Shown here: positions 6,964 through 14,360 of the stretch, in pieces
Numbering within the stretch: position 1 is the stretch's first letter
Layout: each line of letters begins with the position of its first letter
Origin: Mycetocola tolaasinivorans
Lineage (GTDB): Bacteria > Actinomycetota > Actinomycetes > Actinomycetales > Microbacteriaceae
DNA length: 64,000 nucleotides
Assembly: GCF_003667565.1 (NCBI RefSeq)
Contig: NZ_RCUX01000004.1
Span: 186,001 to 250,000, forward strand
Direction: 5' to 3'
Notes under the pieces: generated by a model
Database searches by the model: none
Seen by the model: the letters and a program-made list of their open reading frames with translations, nothing else
What the model was told of the DNA's origin: nothing
Made by a program: the position numbers and the translations under genes

Positions 6964-9894
6964 GTGACGTCAGCATCAAATACTGCATCAACTTCAGCCC
7001 CCAAAAAGAGGTCTCCCCTTGCCCTGACCGTGATCATCGTCGGCGTGCTTGTCGTCGCGTTCTTCTCGTTCTCGGGCTTCTACACAGACTTCCTCTGGTA
7101 CAACCAGCTCGGTTTCACCGAGGTGCTCACCACCCAGTGGATCGGCACCATCGCGATGTTCCTGGTTGGCTTCATCGCCATGGCCGTGCCGGTCTGGCTC
7201 AGCATTCACCTGGCATACCGACTTCGCCCCGTTTACGCGAAGCTTTCGAGCCAGCTGGATCGCTATCAGGAACTGATCGAGCCGCTGCGCCGCCTCGCGA
7301 CCTATGGAATCCCCGTGGTTCTGGGGCTGTTCGCCGGTCTCAGCATCGCCGGCCGCTGGCGCGAGGTTCTGCTCTGGTTCAACTCGAGCCCGACCGGAAC
7401 CCTTGACCCCCAGTTCGGTCTCGACGCCTCGTTCTACATGTTCGACCTCCCGTTCTACCGCGGCGTGGTCGCGTTTGCCTCGGCCGTGATCCTGCTGAGC
7501 CTGCTGCTCACCGCCGCCGTGTGCTACCTGTACGGTTCGATCCACCTGAGCGGCCGCGAGCTGCGCATCTCCAAGCACGCGCGCATCCAGATCGCCGTGC
7601 TCGCCGGGGTGTACCTCCTGCTGCAGGCCGTGTCGATCTGGTTCGACCAGTACGCGACCCTGACGTCATCGTCCCCGCTGTTTACCGGTGTGAACTTCAC
7701 CGACGCCAACGCGACGATCCCCGGCAAGATGATCCTCGCCGGCATCGCCGCCCTGGTGGCCATCCTGTTCTTCGTGACCGCATTCGTCGGGCGCTGGCGC
7801 CTGCCGATCGTCGGTACCGCGCTGCTGCTGGTATCCGCGCTCGTCGTAGGCCTCGCCTACCCGGCGCTCGTGCAGCGCTTCCAGGTTGACCCGAACGCGA
7901 AGACCCTGGAGGCCCCGTACCTCCAGCACAACATCGACCTCACCCGTGAGGCGTTTGGCCTGAGCGACGTGCGGGAGATCCCGTACGCTGCCACCACCGA
8001 CGCCGAGCCGGGCGCACTGCGCAGCGACGCCGAAACCACCGCCAACATCCGGATCATTGACCCGGCCGTGGTGACGAAGTCGTTCCAGCAGCTCGAGCAG
8101 TTCAAGCAGTACTACAGCTTCCCGAAGGTCATGGACGTCGACCGCTACGAGATCGATGGCCGCAGCCAGGACGCCGTGGTCGCCGTGCGTGAGCTCAACC
8201 AGAGCGGAATTGACGCCAGCAAGTGGGTCAACACCGCCCTGGTCTACACCCACGGTTACGGCCTGGTTGCCGCCTACGGTAACAAGCGCTCCTCGGATGG
8301 CCAGCCGGTCTTCATGCAGTCCGGTATTCCCTCCACGGGAAAGCTCGGCGACTTTGAGCCGCGCATCTACTTCGGCGAGACCTCGCCGTCGTACTCGATC
8401 GTTGGCGCGAAGAAGGGTGCCGACCCCATCGAGCTCGACTACCCGGCCAGCCGCGAGGGTGATCAGCAGACCTACTACACCTTCACCGGTGATGGTGGCC
8501 CGAAGCTCGACAACGTCTTCAACAAGCTCGTTTACGCGCTGAAGTTCCAGTCCGAGCAGATCTTCCTCTCCTCGGATGTGACGAACAACTCGCAGATCCT
8601 CTACGATCGCAGCCCGCTGCAGCGCGTCAAGAAGGCCGCACCGTACCTCGACCTCGACTCCGACCCCTACCCCTCGGTGGTAGACGGCCGTATCGTCTGG
8701 ATCGTTGACGGATACACCACCTCGGCGGACTTCCCGTACTCGAAGACCGTGAGCCTCTCGAACTCCATCCGTGACCAGGAGGGCCGCCCGAGCTACGCAC
8801 TCGATGACATCAACTACATGCGTAACTCGGTCAAGGCCACCGTGGACGCCTATGACGGTTCGGTCAAGCTCTACGCCTGGGACACCGATGACGCGATTCT
8901 GAAGACCTGGCAGAAGGTCTACCCGAACACGCTCCACCCGATCTCCGAGATGAGCGCCGACCTCATGAGCCACGTGCGCTACCCGAACGACATGTTCAAG
9001 GTTCAGCGCAAGATCCTGGGTGACTACCACGTGACCAACGCGGGCCAGTTCTTCTCCGACTCCGACAAGTGGATCACCCCGAACGACCCGCAGTCGAAGA
9101 AGGACGATCCCCGCCTGCAGCCGCCGTACTACCTGACCATGCAGATGCCGGGTCAGGAAAAGCCGAGCTTCTCGCTGTACTCCTCCTTCATCCCGCCGGG
9201 CAAGGGTGAGGACAGCCGAAACGTGCTCACCGGCTATCTGGCGGCCGACGCGAATGCGGGCAACGAGAAGGGCAAGAAGGCCGAGGACTACGGCAAGCTT
9301 CGCCTGCTCACCCTGACCTCCGGGGACGCAATCCCCGGCCCGGGTCAGGTGCAGAACACGTTCAACGCGAACCAGGAGGTCTCGAAGGAGATCAACCTGC
9401 TGAAGCAGGGCCAGACGGAGGTTATTAACGGTAACCTGCTGACCCTGCCGGTGGGTGGCGGTCTGCTGTACGTGCAGCCGGTCTACGTGCAGTCCAGCGG
9501 AACGACCAAGTTCCCGCTGCTGCAGCGCGTGCTGGTGGCGTTCGGTGACAAGATCGCGTTCAAGTCCACGCTGGACGAGGCTCTCGATGACCTCTTCGGT
9601 GGAGACTCGGGTGCGAGTGCGGGTGATGGCGGAATCGTTCCGGATCCGGGCACCACTCCGGACCCGGGTACCACCCCGGATCCCGGTACCGAGAATCCGG
9701 GCACCGAAAACCCCGGCACCGGCACCCCGGTTGATCCCGCCCAGGCCGAGGCCCTGCGTACCGCCCTGAATGATGCCGCTCAGGCAATGAAGGACAAGCA
9801 GAAGGCTCTCGAGTCCGGTGACTGGACCGCATACGGTGCCGCCGATAAGGCACTGAGTGACGCGGTTGACCGCGCGAACGCGGCGCTCAAGTAG
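6964..9894 (+). CDS. UPF0182 family integral membrane protein
   Basis: 976 residues of the UPF0182/COG1615 family, found in nearly all actinobacteria and of unknown function. About seven hydrophobic segments fill residues 20-320. The rest is a large, probably extracytoplasmic domain with family landmarks such as NGFYTDFLWY-like FSGFYTDFLWYNQLGF near the start. The C-terminus carries a short linker of PDPGTT/ENPGT repeats and a charged alpha-helical tail of ~55 residues. The GTG at 6964 starts a Ser/Thr-rich cytoplasmic leader. Its position after the Lon-like protease is the conserved actinobacterial order. Confidence 0.95.
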   Translation: MTSASNTASTSAPKKRSPLALTVIIVGVLVVAFFSFSGFYTDFLWYNQLGFTEVLTTQWIGTIAMFLVGFIAMAVPVWLSIHLAYRLRPVYAKLSSQLDRYQELIEPLRRLATYGIPVVLGLFAGLSIAGRWREVLLWFNSSPTGTLDPQFGLDASFYMFDLPFYRGVVAFASAVILLSLLLTAAVCYLYGSIHLSGRELRISKHARIQIAVLAGVYLLLQAVSIWFDQYATLTSSSPLFTGVNFTDANATIPGKMILAGIAALVAILFFVTAFVGRWRLPIVGTALLLVSALVVGLAYPALVQRFQVDPNAKTLEAPYLQHNIDLTREAFGLSDVREIPYAATTDAEPGALRSDAETTANIRIIDPAVVTKSFQQLEQFKQYYSFPKVMDVDRYEIDGRSQDAVVAVRELNQSGIDASKWVNTALVYTHGYGLVAAYGNKRSSDGQPVFMQSGIPSTGKLGDFEPRIYFGETSPSYSIVGAKKGADPIELDYPASREGDQQTYYTFTGDGGPKLDNVFNKLVYALKFQSEQIFLSSDVTNNSQILYDRSPLQRVKKAAPYLDLDSDPYPSVVDGRIVWIVDGYTTSADFPYSKTVSLSNSIRDQEGRPSYALDDINYMRNSVKATVDAYDGSVKLYAWDTDDAILKTWQKVYPNTLHPISEMSADLMSHVRYPNDMFKVQRKILGDYHVTNAGQFFSDSDKWITPNDPQSKKDDPRLQPPYYLTMQMPGQEKPSFSLYSSFIPPGKGEDSRNVLTGYLAADANAGNEKGKKAEDYGKLRLLTLTSGDAIPGPGQVQNTFNANQEVSKEINLLKQGQTEVINGNLLTLPVGGGLLYVQPVYVQSSGTTKFPLLQRVLVAFGDKIAFKSTLDEALDDLFGGDSGASAGDGGIVPDPGTTPDPGTTPDPGTENPGTENPGTGTPVDPAQAEALRTALNDAAQAMKDKQKALESGDWTAYGAADKALSDAVDRANAALK

Positions 9895-9913
9895 CCAGCC
9901 GGGTTCGCACTCG

Positions 9914-9957
9914 CGACGAATGGCGTCGCCCCTCGGGGCGGCGTCATTCGCCGTTTT
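9914..9957 (+). terminator. Rho-independent terminator after UPF0182 gene
   Basis: Outer arms CGACGAATG and CATTCGCCG (one mismatch) enclose an inner GC-rich stem (CGCCCC/GGGGCG). A TTTT run follows immediately. Confidence 0.75.
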
Positions 9958-10002
9958 CACGGCGGTACACCGTCCGTTCCGCCGCGCCGAGAATGGGCCC
10001 GA

Positions 10003-10032
10003 TTCGCAGTTTGGGCAGGGGCTGGGTAAGCT
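10003..10032 (+). promoter_or_regulatory. Promoter of initiator tRNA copy 1
   Basis: A -35-like TTCGCA (10003-10008), an 18-bp spacer and a -10-like TAAGCT (10027-10032) lie upstream of the tRNA. The same -10 and downstream 11 nt recur at the second copy. Confidence 0.6.
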
Positions 10033-10043
10033 AATAAACGTAA

Positions 10044-10120
10044 CGCGGGATGGAGCAGCTCGGTAGCTCGCTGGGCTCATAACCCAGAGGTCGTAGGTTC
10101 AAATCCTGCTCCCGCAACCA
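10044..10120 (+). tRNA. Initiator tRNA-fMet (CAT), copy 1
   Basis: 77 nt with encoded CCA. The anticodon loop is CTCATAA. Two initiator hallmarks are visible: an unpaired C1-A72 at the acceptor end and three consecutive G-C pairs in the anticodon stem (CTGGG/CCCAG). The T arm reads GGTTCAAATCC. An identical copy lies at 10958. Confidence 0.97.
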
Positions 10121-10136
10121 TGGTGCCAGGCACCAA

Positions 10137-10170
10137 AAACTCCCCGGATCTCAGATCTGGGGAGTTTTTT
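10137..10170 (+). terminator. Terminator after tRNA-fMet copy 1
   Basis: Stem AAACTCCCC / GGGGAGTTT with an inner GATC/GATC stem, followed by TTT. It marks the end of a monocistronic tRNA transcript. Confidence 0.85.
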
Positions 10171-10229
10171 GTTTTGGTCTACCCCTTCGGGAACCCTACT
10201 TTGGTGAGCACCCTACTTCTGTGAGCGCC

Positions 10230-10793
10230 CTACTTTTGTGAACACAGGGTGCCGAGCGAACCCACCTCGGTTGCCAGATTGCCGGTGCCCACCGCGATGC
10301 GCTTCGATATCTCCGCGGCCTCCGCGAGAAGCGCGGGAATATCGGCCGGGTTCTTTGCGACGCCGGAATCCGGGTTAGCGAGTTCTGCGGCGCGGGCCGA
10401 ATCCGTCACGAGTTCCTGACTGATGCCCTGGATCTTACCGAGCTTCTCGGTGAGTTCGGGGTTGGAGATTCGCGAGATGAGACCGGTGACCGTGGACTGC
10501 ACTCGCTCGATGTAGTCCGGAGCGGACGCGCTTCCGGTGGGGGAGAGCTGCGCAAGCTCGTCGCCAATGCTGGCGCAGGCTTCGCTGAGGCTCTGCGTGT
10601 TGCCGGAGCTCGCGCCGTTCTGACCGGACGGTGGCTGAACCGCCTGCGGCTTCGAGCCACCGGGCGCAGCCGACTCGTTCCCGCCGAGGCCGGGGAGGTC
10701 GGGCAGCGCCGAACAGCCCGAGAGCGCGAGGAGAAGCGCGCCCGCGGCCACCGTGGGCCAGAGTAGGCGGCGCAGGGGTCTGGTGGGGGTCAT
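10230..10793 (-). CDS. Small secreted lipoprotein, function unknown
   Basis: 187 residues. A basic N-terminus (MTPTRPLRRLLW) and hydrophobic stretch end in the lipobox LSGC at about residue 28, so it should be lipidated and exposed outside the membrane. The mature part opens with a Gly/Ser/Pro-rich linker and continues as an alpha-helical domain with two cysteines (ACASIGDE and LGTLCSQK) that could form a disulfide. No enzymatic motif is recognisable. ATG 10793 is preceded by GGGAG, whereas a longer reading would run back through the second tRNA gene. The gene is antisense to, and flanked by, the two identical initiator tRNA genes. Confidence 0.85.
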   Translation of the reverse strand: MTPTRPLRRLLWPTVAAGALLLALSGCSALPDLPGLGGNESAAPGGSKPQAVQPPSGQNGASSGNTQSLSEACASIGDELAQLSPTGSASAPDYIERVQSTVTGLISRISNPELTEKLGKIQGISQELVTDSARAAELANPDSGVAKNPADIPALLAEAAEISKRIAVGTGNLATEVGSLGTLCSQK

Positions 10794-10916
10794 TGTGCTC
10801 CCTGGTGTTGATCCGTCACGCCGCGAGTGCGGCCGATTCCTCAACGCTAGCAGCACCCCATGAGCGTGCCCTGGGGCGAGAGGAGGGTATACCGACGCGC
10901 CGGTCACGGTGGCCGG

Positions 10917-10946
10917 TTGGCACCCTTCCGGGGAGCGTGGTAAGCT
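10917..10946 (+). promoter_or_regulatory. Promoter of initiator tRNA copy 2
   Basis: TTGGCA (10917-10922), 18-bp spacer, TAAGCT (10941-10946), then the same leader as copy 1. The -35 is closer to consensus than in copy 1. Confidence 0.65.
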
Positions 10947-10957
10947 AATAAACGTAA

Positions 10958-11034
10958 CGCGGGATGGAGCAGCTCGGTAGCTCGCTGGGCTCATAACCCA
11001 GAGGTCGTAGGTTCAAATCCTGCTCCCGCAACCA
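10958..11034 (+). tRNA. Initiator tRNA-fMet (CAT), copy 2
   Basis: Identical over all 77 nt to the copy at 10044, with C1-A72 mismatch, G-C-rich anticodon stem and encoded CCA. The identity extends upstream through the -10 region, so 10025-10121 and 10939-11035 form a 97-nt direct repeat. Confidence 0.97.
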
Positions 11035-11051
11035 TCGCGACACGGTCGCAA

Positions 11052-11083
11052 GAAAAGGCCCTCAGATCCTGAGGGCCTTTTGC
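11052..11083 (+). terminator. Terminator after tRNA-fMet copy 2
   Basis: Stem AAAAGGCCCTCAG / CTGAGGGCCTTTT with a 3-nt loop and a downstream T-rich run. Confidence 0.9.
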
Positions 11084-11513
11084 TTTTGCGGGGCAGGGGT
11101 CTGGGCGGCGTGCACTTTGCGACAGTGCAGCGCACGGTTTGCGACAGTGGAGCCGGTGCCGCCGAGTGCGCGCAATAGTGTTTACGTAGTGGTTCAGCCG
11201 GTACGAAGATTCGGGTTCGACGTAACGGCATCACCCTCGGGTGGTGGGGTGGCTACGGTCGGGGGACCGCAGCCACCGTGAATCATCTGGGCCGGTCATT
11301 GCCTGGGGGGTAAATGATCGGCCCCATACAACATCATGATCCACACCAGCATCGCTTGCACGCTCAGATCCTGGTGTGGATCTTGTGATTTCCGGCCCGG
11401 TTTTCCTGCGGGCGACTGCACATTTGCCGCCACATCGCGCGCCAACGGGTGAACGTCTGTGCACCACGCCGAACTCCCCGCTCACGGGCCTCGAGTCCCG
11501 CTAGGGTTGACTC
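11084..11513. other. Intergenic region with a direct repeat and three consecutive hairpins
   Basis: This 430-bp stretch has no convincing gene. TTTGCGACAGTG occurs twice, at 11116-11127 and 11138-11149 (22-bp period). Three inverted repeats follow in a row: 11248-11277 (13-bp stem, one mismatch), 11289-11324 (12-nt arms, one G-T type mismatch) and 11338-11382 (perfect 12-bp arms GATCCACACCAG / CTGGTGTGGATC). The two short minus-strand reading frames here lack start signals and recognisable protein features. The region could be a structured RNA, regulatory DNA or the decayed end of a mobile element. Confidence 0.5.
11502..11507 (+). promoter_or_regulatory. Leaderless -10 element of the nitrilase-family gene
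   Basis: TAGGGT ends 6 nt before the ATG at 11514 and no ribosome binding site is present. This places the transcription start at or next to the start codon, a common arrangement in actinobacteria. Confidence 0.55.
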
Positions 11514-12350
11514 ATGACCGTCGAGACCAAGAGCTCAAGCATTGTCCGGGTGGCCGTAGGGCAGTTCGCGCCCGATCAGCAGCCAGACCGCAACCACGGC
11601 GAAATTAGCAGGCTCGCGCGAGCCGCTCGCGACCGCGGTGCCGAGCTCATCGTATTCCCCGAATACTCCGCGTGGTTTGAAACCCCGTTTAGCCCCGCCA
11701 CCCACGAAAACGCCGAATCGCTCGAGGGTCCCTTCGTGCAGCGCGTTGCCGCTACTGCCCGCGAGATCGGTATCTGGATCGTCTTCGGCCTGCTTGAGAC
11801 CGTCGGCACCGACCACGTCTCCAACACCCTCGTTGCGCTCGACCCCAGCGGCCGCATTCAGGCTCGCTATCGCAAGCGCCACCTGTATGACGCCTTCGGT
11901 ACCCGGGAAAGCGACTGGATCGCCCCGGGTGATACCGCTGTGCCCGATGAGCTCTTCCGCATTGGCGGGCTGACCTTCGGAATGCAGACCTGCTATGACC
12001 TGCGCTTCCCCGAGTCTTCGCGCGTCCTGGTGGACGCCGGAGCGGACGTTATCCTCGTTCCCTCACAGTGGGTACCCGGAAGCAATAAGGATCACCACTG
12101 GGCCACGCTGAGCGCCGCCCGTGCGATCGAAAACACCGCCTACCTCGTTGCGGCCGATCAGAGTGCCCCCGGCGGCATCGGAGCGAGCGTCATTTACGAT
12201 CCCGCGGGCCTCGTGCTGGCCTCGCTCGGAGCCGAAACCGGTCTCGCGCTCGCCGATGTCGACCCCGCGCGGATCGAATCCGTGCGCGAAACCAACCCCG
12301 CCCTCTCGCTGCGTCGGTATCGGGTCATTCCCCGCGCTACATCGCGCTAA
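11514..12350 (+). CDS. Carbon-nitrogen hydrolase (nitrilase superfamily amidase)
   Basis: 278 residues, the usual length for the Nit/omega-amidase-like branch. The catalytic triad is visible: Glu50 in FPEYSAW, Lys121 in YRKRHLYDAF and Cys160 in MQTCYDLRFPE. Such enzymes hydrolyse small amides, for example deaminated glutathione or omega-amides. The substrate cannot be fixed from sequence. There is no signal peptide, so the protein should be cytoplasmic. The gene seems to be transcribed alone from a leaderless promoter. Confidence 0.93.
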   Translation: MTVETKSSSIVRVAVGQFAPDQQPDRNHGEISRLARAARDRGAELIVFPEYSAWFETPFSPATHENAESLEGPFVQRVAATAREIGIWIVFGLLETVGTDHVSNTLVALDPSGRIQARYRKRHLYDAFGTRESDWIAPGDTAVPDELFRIGGLTFGMQTCYDLRFPESSRVLVDAGADVILVPSQWVPGSNKDHHWATLSAARAIENTAYLVAADQSAPGGIGASVIYDPAGLVLASLGAETGLALADVDPARIESVRETNPALSLRRYRVIPRATSR

Positions 12351-12538
12351 TTCGGGGTAGTTGCTCGGTATTTTGTGTGCGTGGTGTGCCTCCCTACGCC
12401 CGGATTTACGCGGGAGTGCCCCCTAACTGGGGCCTCATTATCACGCCTAATCTGGATAAAAAACCGCTCAAGCAACGCAATATACGGTAGCGTCGTGGGC
12501 ACATGAGCAGCAGAAAACACTGCCTTGGGGAGGGCAAC

Positions 12539-12925
12539 GTGCGAGTATACGGAGCAACCGTGGATGAGGAAACCCGGTGCGTTCACTTTTTAAGTGAGCG
12601 TGACGCGGTAGCCATCCTCCTCCCGTGTTGTGATCGTTTTTACCCGTGCTTTCGCTGCCATGATGAAGACGCTGATCACCGCCTCGAGCGTTGGCCTCGC
12701 TCGGCCTGGGGCGAATCAGCGATTCTGTGTGGGGCGTGCTCCGTCACGCTGACGATCGCGACGTACCTGGAGGTGGACCGCTGCCCCGCTTGTGCGGCAG
12801 GGTTCAACCCGGCGTTCGCGATGCACGCCCCACACTACTTCGAACTCGACGTACCCACCTCGGCTGTCGCTTCGGCCGGAGAGCGCGCTGACGGCCGGAA
12901 CGCGCTCGCTCGTTTCGCCGCGTAG
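12539..12925 (+). CDS. CHY zinc-finger family protein
   Basis: 128 residues. The sequence after the GTG start (VRVYGATVDEETRCVHF) carries the CHY zinc-finger pattern: C and H in ETRCVHF, a CC pair in LLPCCDRFYPCFRCHDE, then CGAC and CPAC pairs further on. In eukaryotes the CHY domain occurs in ubiquitin ligases and in the mitochondrial protein Hot13. The single-domain bacterial forms have no established role. GTG 12539 was preferred over ATG 12503 because GGGGAGG lies just upstream. The gene stands between the amidase and the convergent aminotransferase. Confidence 0.85.
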   Translation: MRVYGATVDEETRCVHFLSERDAVAILLPCCDRFYPCFRCHDEDADHRLERWPRSAWGESAILCGACSVTLTIATYLEVDRCPACAAGFNPAFAMHAPHYFELDVPTSAVASAGERADGRNALARFAA

Positions 12926-12958
12926 ATCTCGACCGGCCGGCAGAACCGTGCCCGGCCG

Positions 12959-14155
12959 CTAGCCGCGGAGCGTACCCAGTCGGGCGAGCGCCTCGGTCAG
13001 GACATCATCACGCTTGCAGAATGCGAATCTGAGCAGACTTGCGGTGCGCTCGCGATGCTCGGGCAGCATGAACGCACCCACCGGGATCGCCGCGATCCCG
13101 ATGCGCTCGGGAAGCTCGCGCGCGAGAGTCTCGGCATCGCCGAGTCCGAGCGGTGCGGCATCGGCCACGATGAAGTACCCCGCCGCCGGCAGCGAAACCC
13201 CAAACCCCGCTGCGCGCAGGCCGTCGGCGAGCCGGCCACGTCGTCCCCGGAGCGTCGCCGCGATCCCGCGGAAATACTCATCCGTAAGGCGCAGGCCCAC
13301 GGCGATCGCGGGCTGGAACGGAGCACCGTTCACGTACGAGAGAAACTGCTTGACGGTGGTGACGCGGGTGATGAGATCCGCGGGGCCCGTGACCCAGCCA
13401 ATCTTCCATCCCGTCGTCGCGAACGTCTTGCCACCCGAGGAGACCGTGAGGGTGCGCTCGGCGGCTCCCGGACGCGTGGTGACCGAAACGTGCGGGCGAT
13501 CATAGGTGAGGTGCTCGTAGACCTCATCGGTCAGGATGATCGCATCGTGGCGGTTGGCGAGGTCAACAATGAGATCAAGAATCTCGGTCGAGAGCATCGA
13601 ACCGGTGGGATTGTGCGGCGTATTCACCAGGATGATGCGGGTGTTGTCGGTGATGGCTCGGCGGATCTCGTCGGGATCCGGCTCAAACAGGGGCGCGTGC
13701 AGGGGAACCGTGACGTGCCGGGCACCCGCGAGCGCGATGAGGCCGCCATAGGCGTCGTAGAACGGCTCGAAGGTCACGACCTCATCTCCGGGTTCGGTCA
13801 GCCCCAGAATGGCCGCGGCCAGGGCCTCGGTGGCACCCGCGGTGACCAGCACCTCGGTATCCGGATCACGGTGATCGCCCCAGAAGCGCGCGCGATGCTC
13901 GGCGATCGCGAGTCGGAGATCCGCGGTGCCTCGCCCCGGCGGGTACTGGTTGGCCCCGGCGGAGATCGCGGATCGGGCCGCCTCGAGCACCTCGGCGGGA
14001 CCATCCTCATCGGGGAAGCCCTGGCCGAGGTTGATCGCCCCGGTTCTGGTAGCCAGTGCACTCATCTCGGTGAAGATCGAGGGCGCGGGGGCTCCGGCGG
14101 GGGAAAGCAGCCCCGCACCCTGTGCGGCGCGATACCAGCCAGCCGATGAAGTCAT
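12959..14155 (-). CDS. PLP-dependent aminotransferase, class I/II fold
   Basis: 398 residues of the fold-type I aminotransferase group that includes methionine/kynurenine aminotransferases and actinobacterial DapC-annotated enzymes. The substrate-side loop INLGQGFPDEDGP and NQYPPGRG are typical, and the PLP lysine lies in SSGGKTFATTGWKIGW. NTPHNPTGS and a C-terminal Arg-containing RFAFCKRDD complete the pattern. The substrate is uncertain. ATG 14155 is preceded by AGGA about 8 nt upstream; a start five codons earlier has no such site. It appears to be a single-gene unit, divergent from the HtrA gene. Confidence 0.9.
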   Translation of the reverse strand: MTSSAGWYRAAQGAGLLSPAGAPAPSIFTEMSALATRTGAINLGQGFPDEDGPAEVLEAARSAISAGANQYPPGRGTADLRLAIAEHRARFWGDHRDPDTEVLVTAGATEALAAAILGLTEPGDEVVTFEPFYDAYGGLIALAGARHVTVPLHAPLFEPDPDEIRRAITDNTRIILVNTPHNPTGSMLSTEILDLIVDLANRHDAIILTDEVYEHLTYDRPHVSVTTRPGAAERTLTVSSGGKTFATTGWKIGWVTGPADLITRVTTVKQFLSYVNGAPFQPAIAVGLRLTDEYFRGIAATLRGRRGRLADGLRAAGFGVSLPAAGYFIVADAAPLGLGDAETLARELPERIGIAAIPVGAFMLPEHRERTASLLRFAFCKRDDVLTEALARLGTLRG

Positions 14156-14360
14156 CTTGAGTCCTATCAACCTAAAAGTTTCATAAAGATCCGCGTCATA
14201 ACGGGTCCGTGCCAGCCTAATGGCGGCTACGATGAGGGAACGAACCGAGGCAAAACCCGCGGAAACTCAAGGTAATACTGGGCGCTGGATTCTCCACAGC
14301 TGGCGCTTAACAAACGTTCAGGTTCACACGCCAAGCTGGCTGTGCTTGGAAGGAGCAATC

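Noticed and set aside
7666..10080. 804-codon open frame on the minus strand opposite UPF0182
   Set aside because: It lies antisense to a well-conserved protein, has the arginine/valine/glycine/histidine-rich composition of GC-driven shadow frames, starts in the tRNA gene and has no ribosome site.
11013..11485. Two short minus-strand frames (73 and 84 codons) in the hairpin region
   Set aside because: No ribosome site, the first overlaps the tRNA, the second contains the inverted repeats, and neither has protein-like composition.
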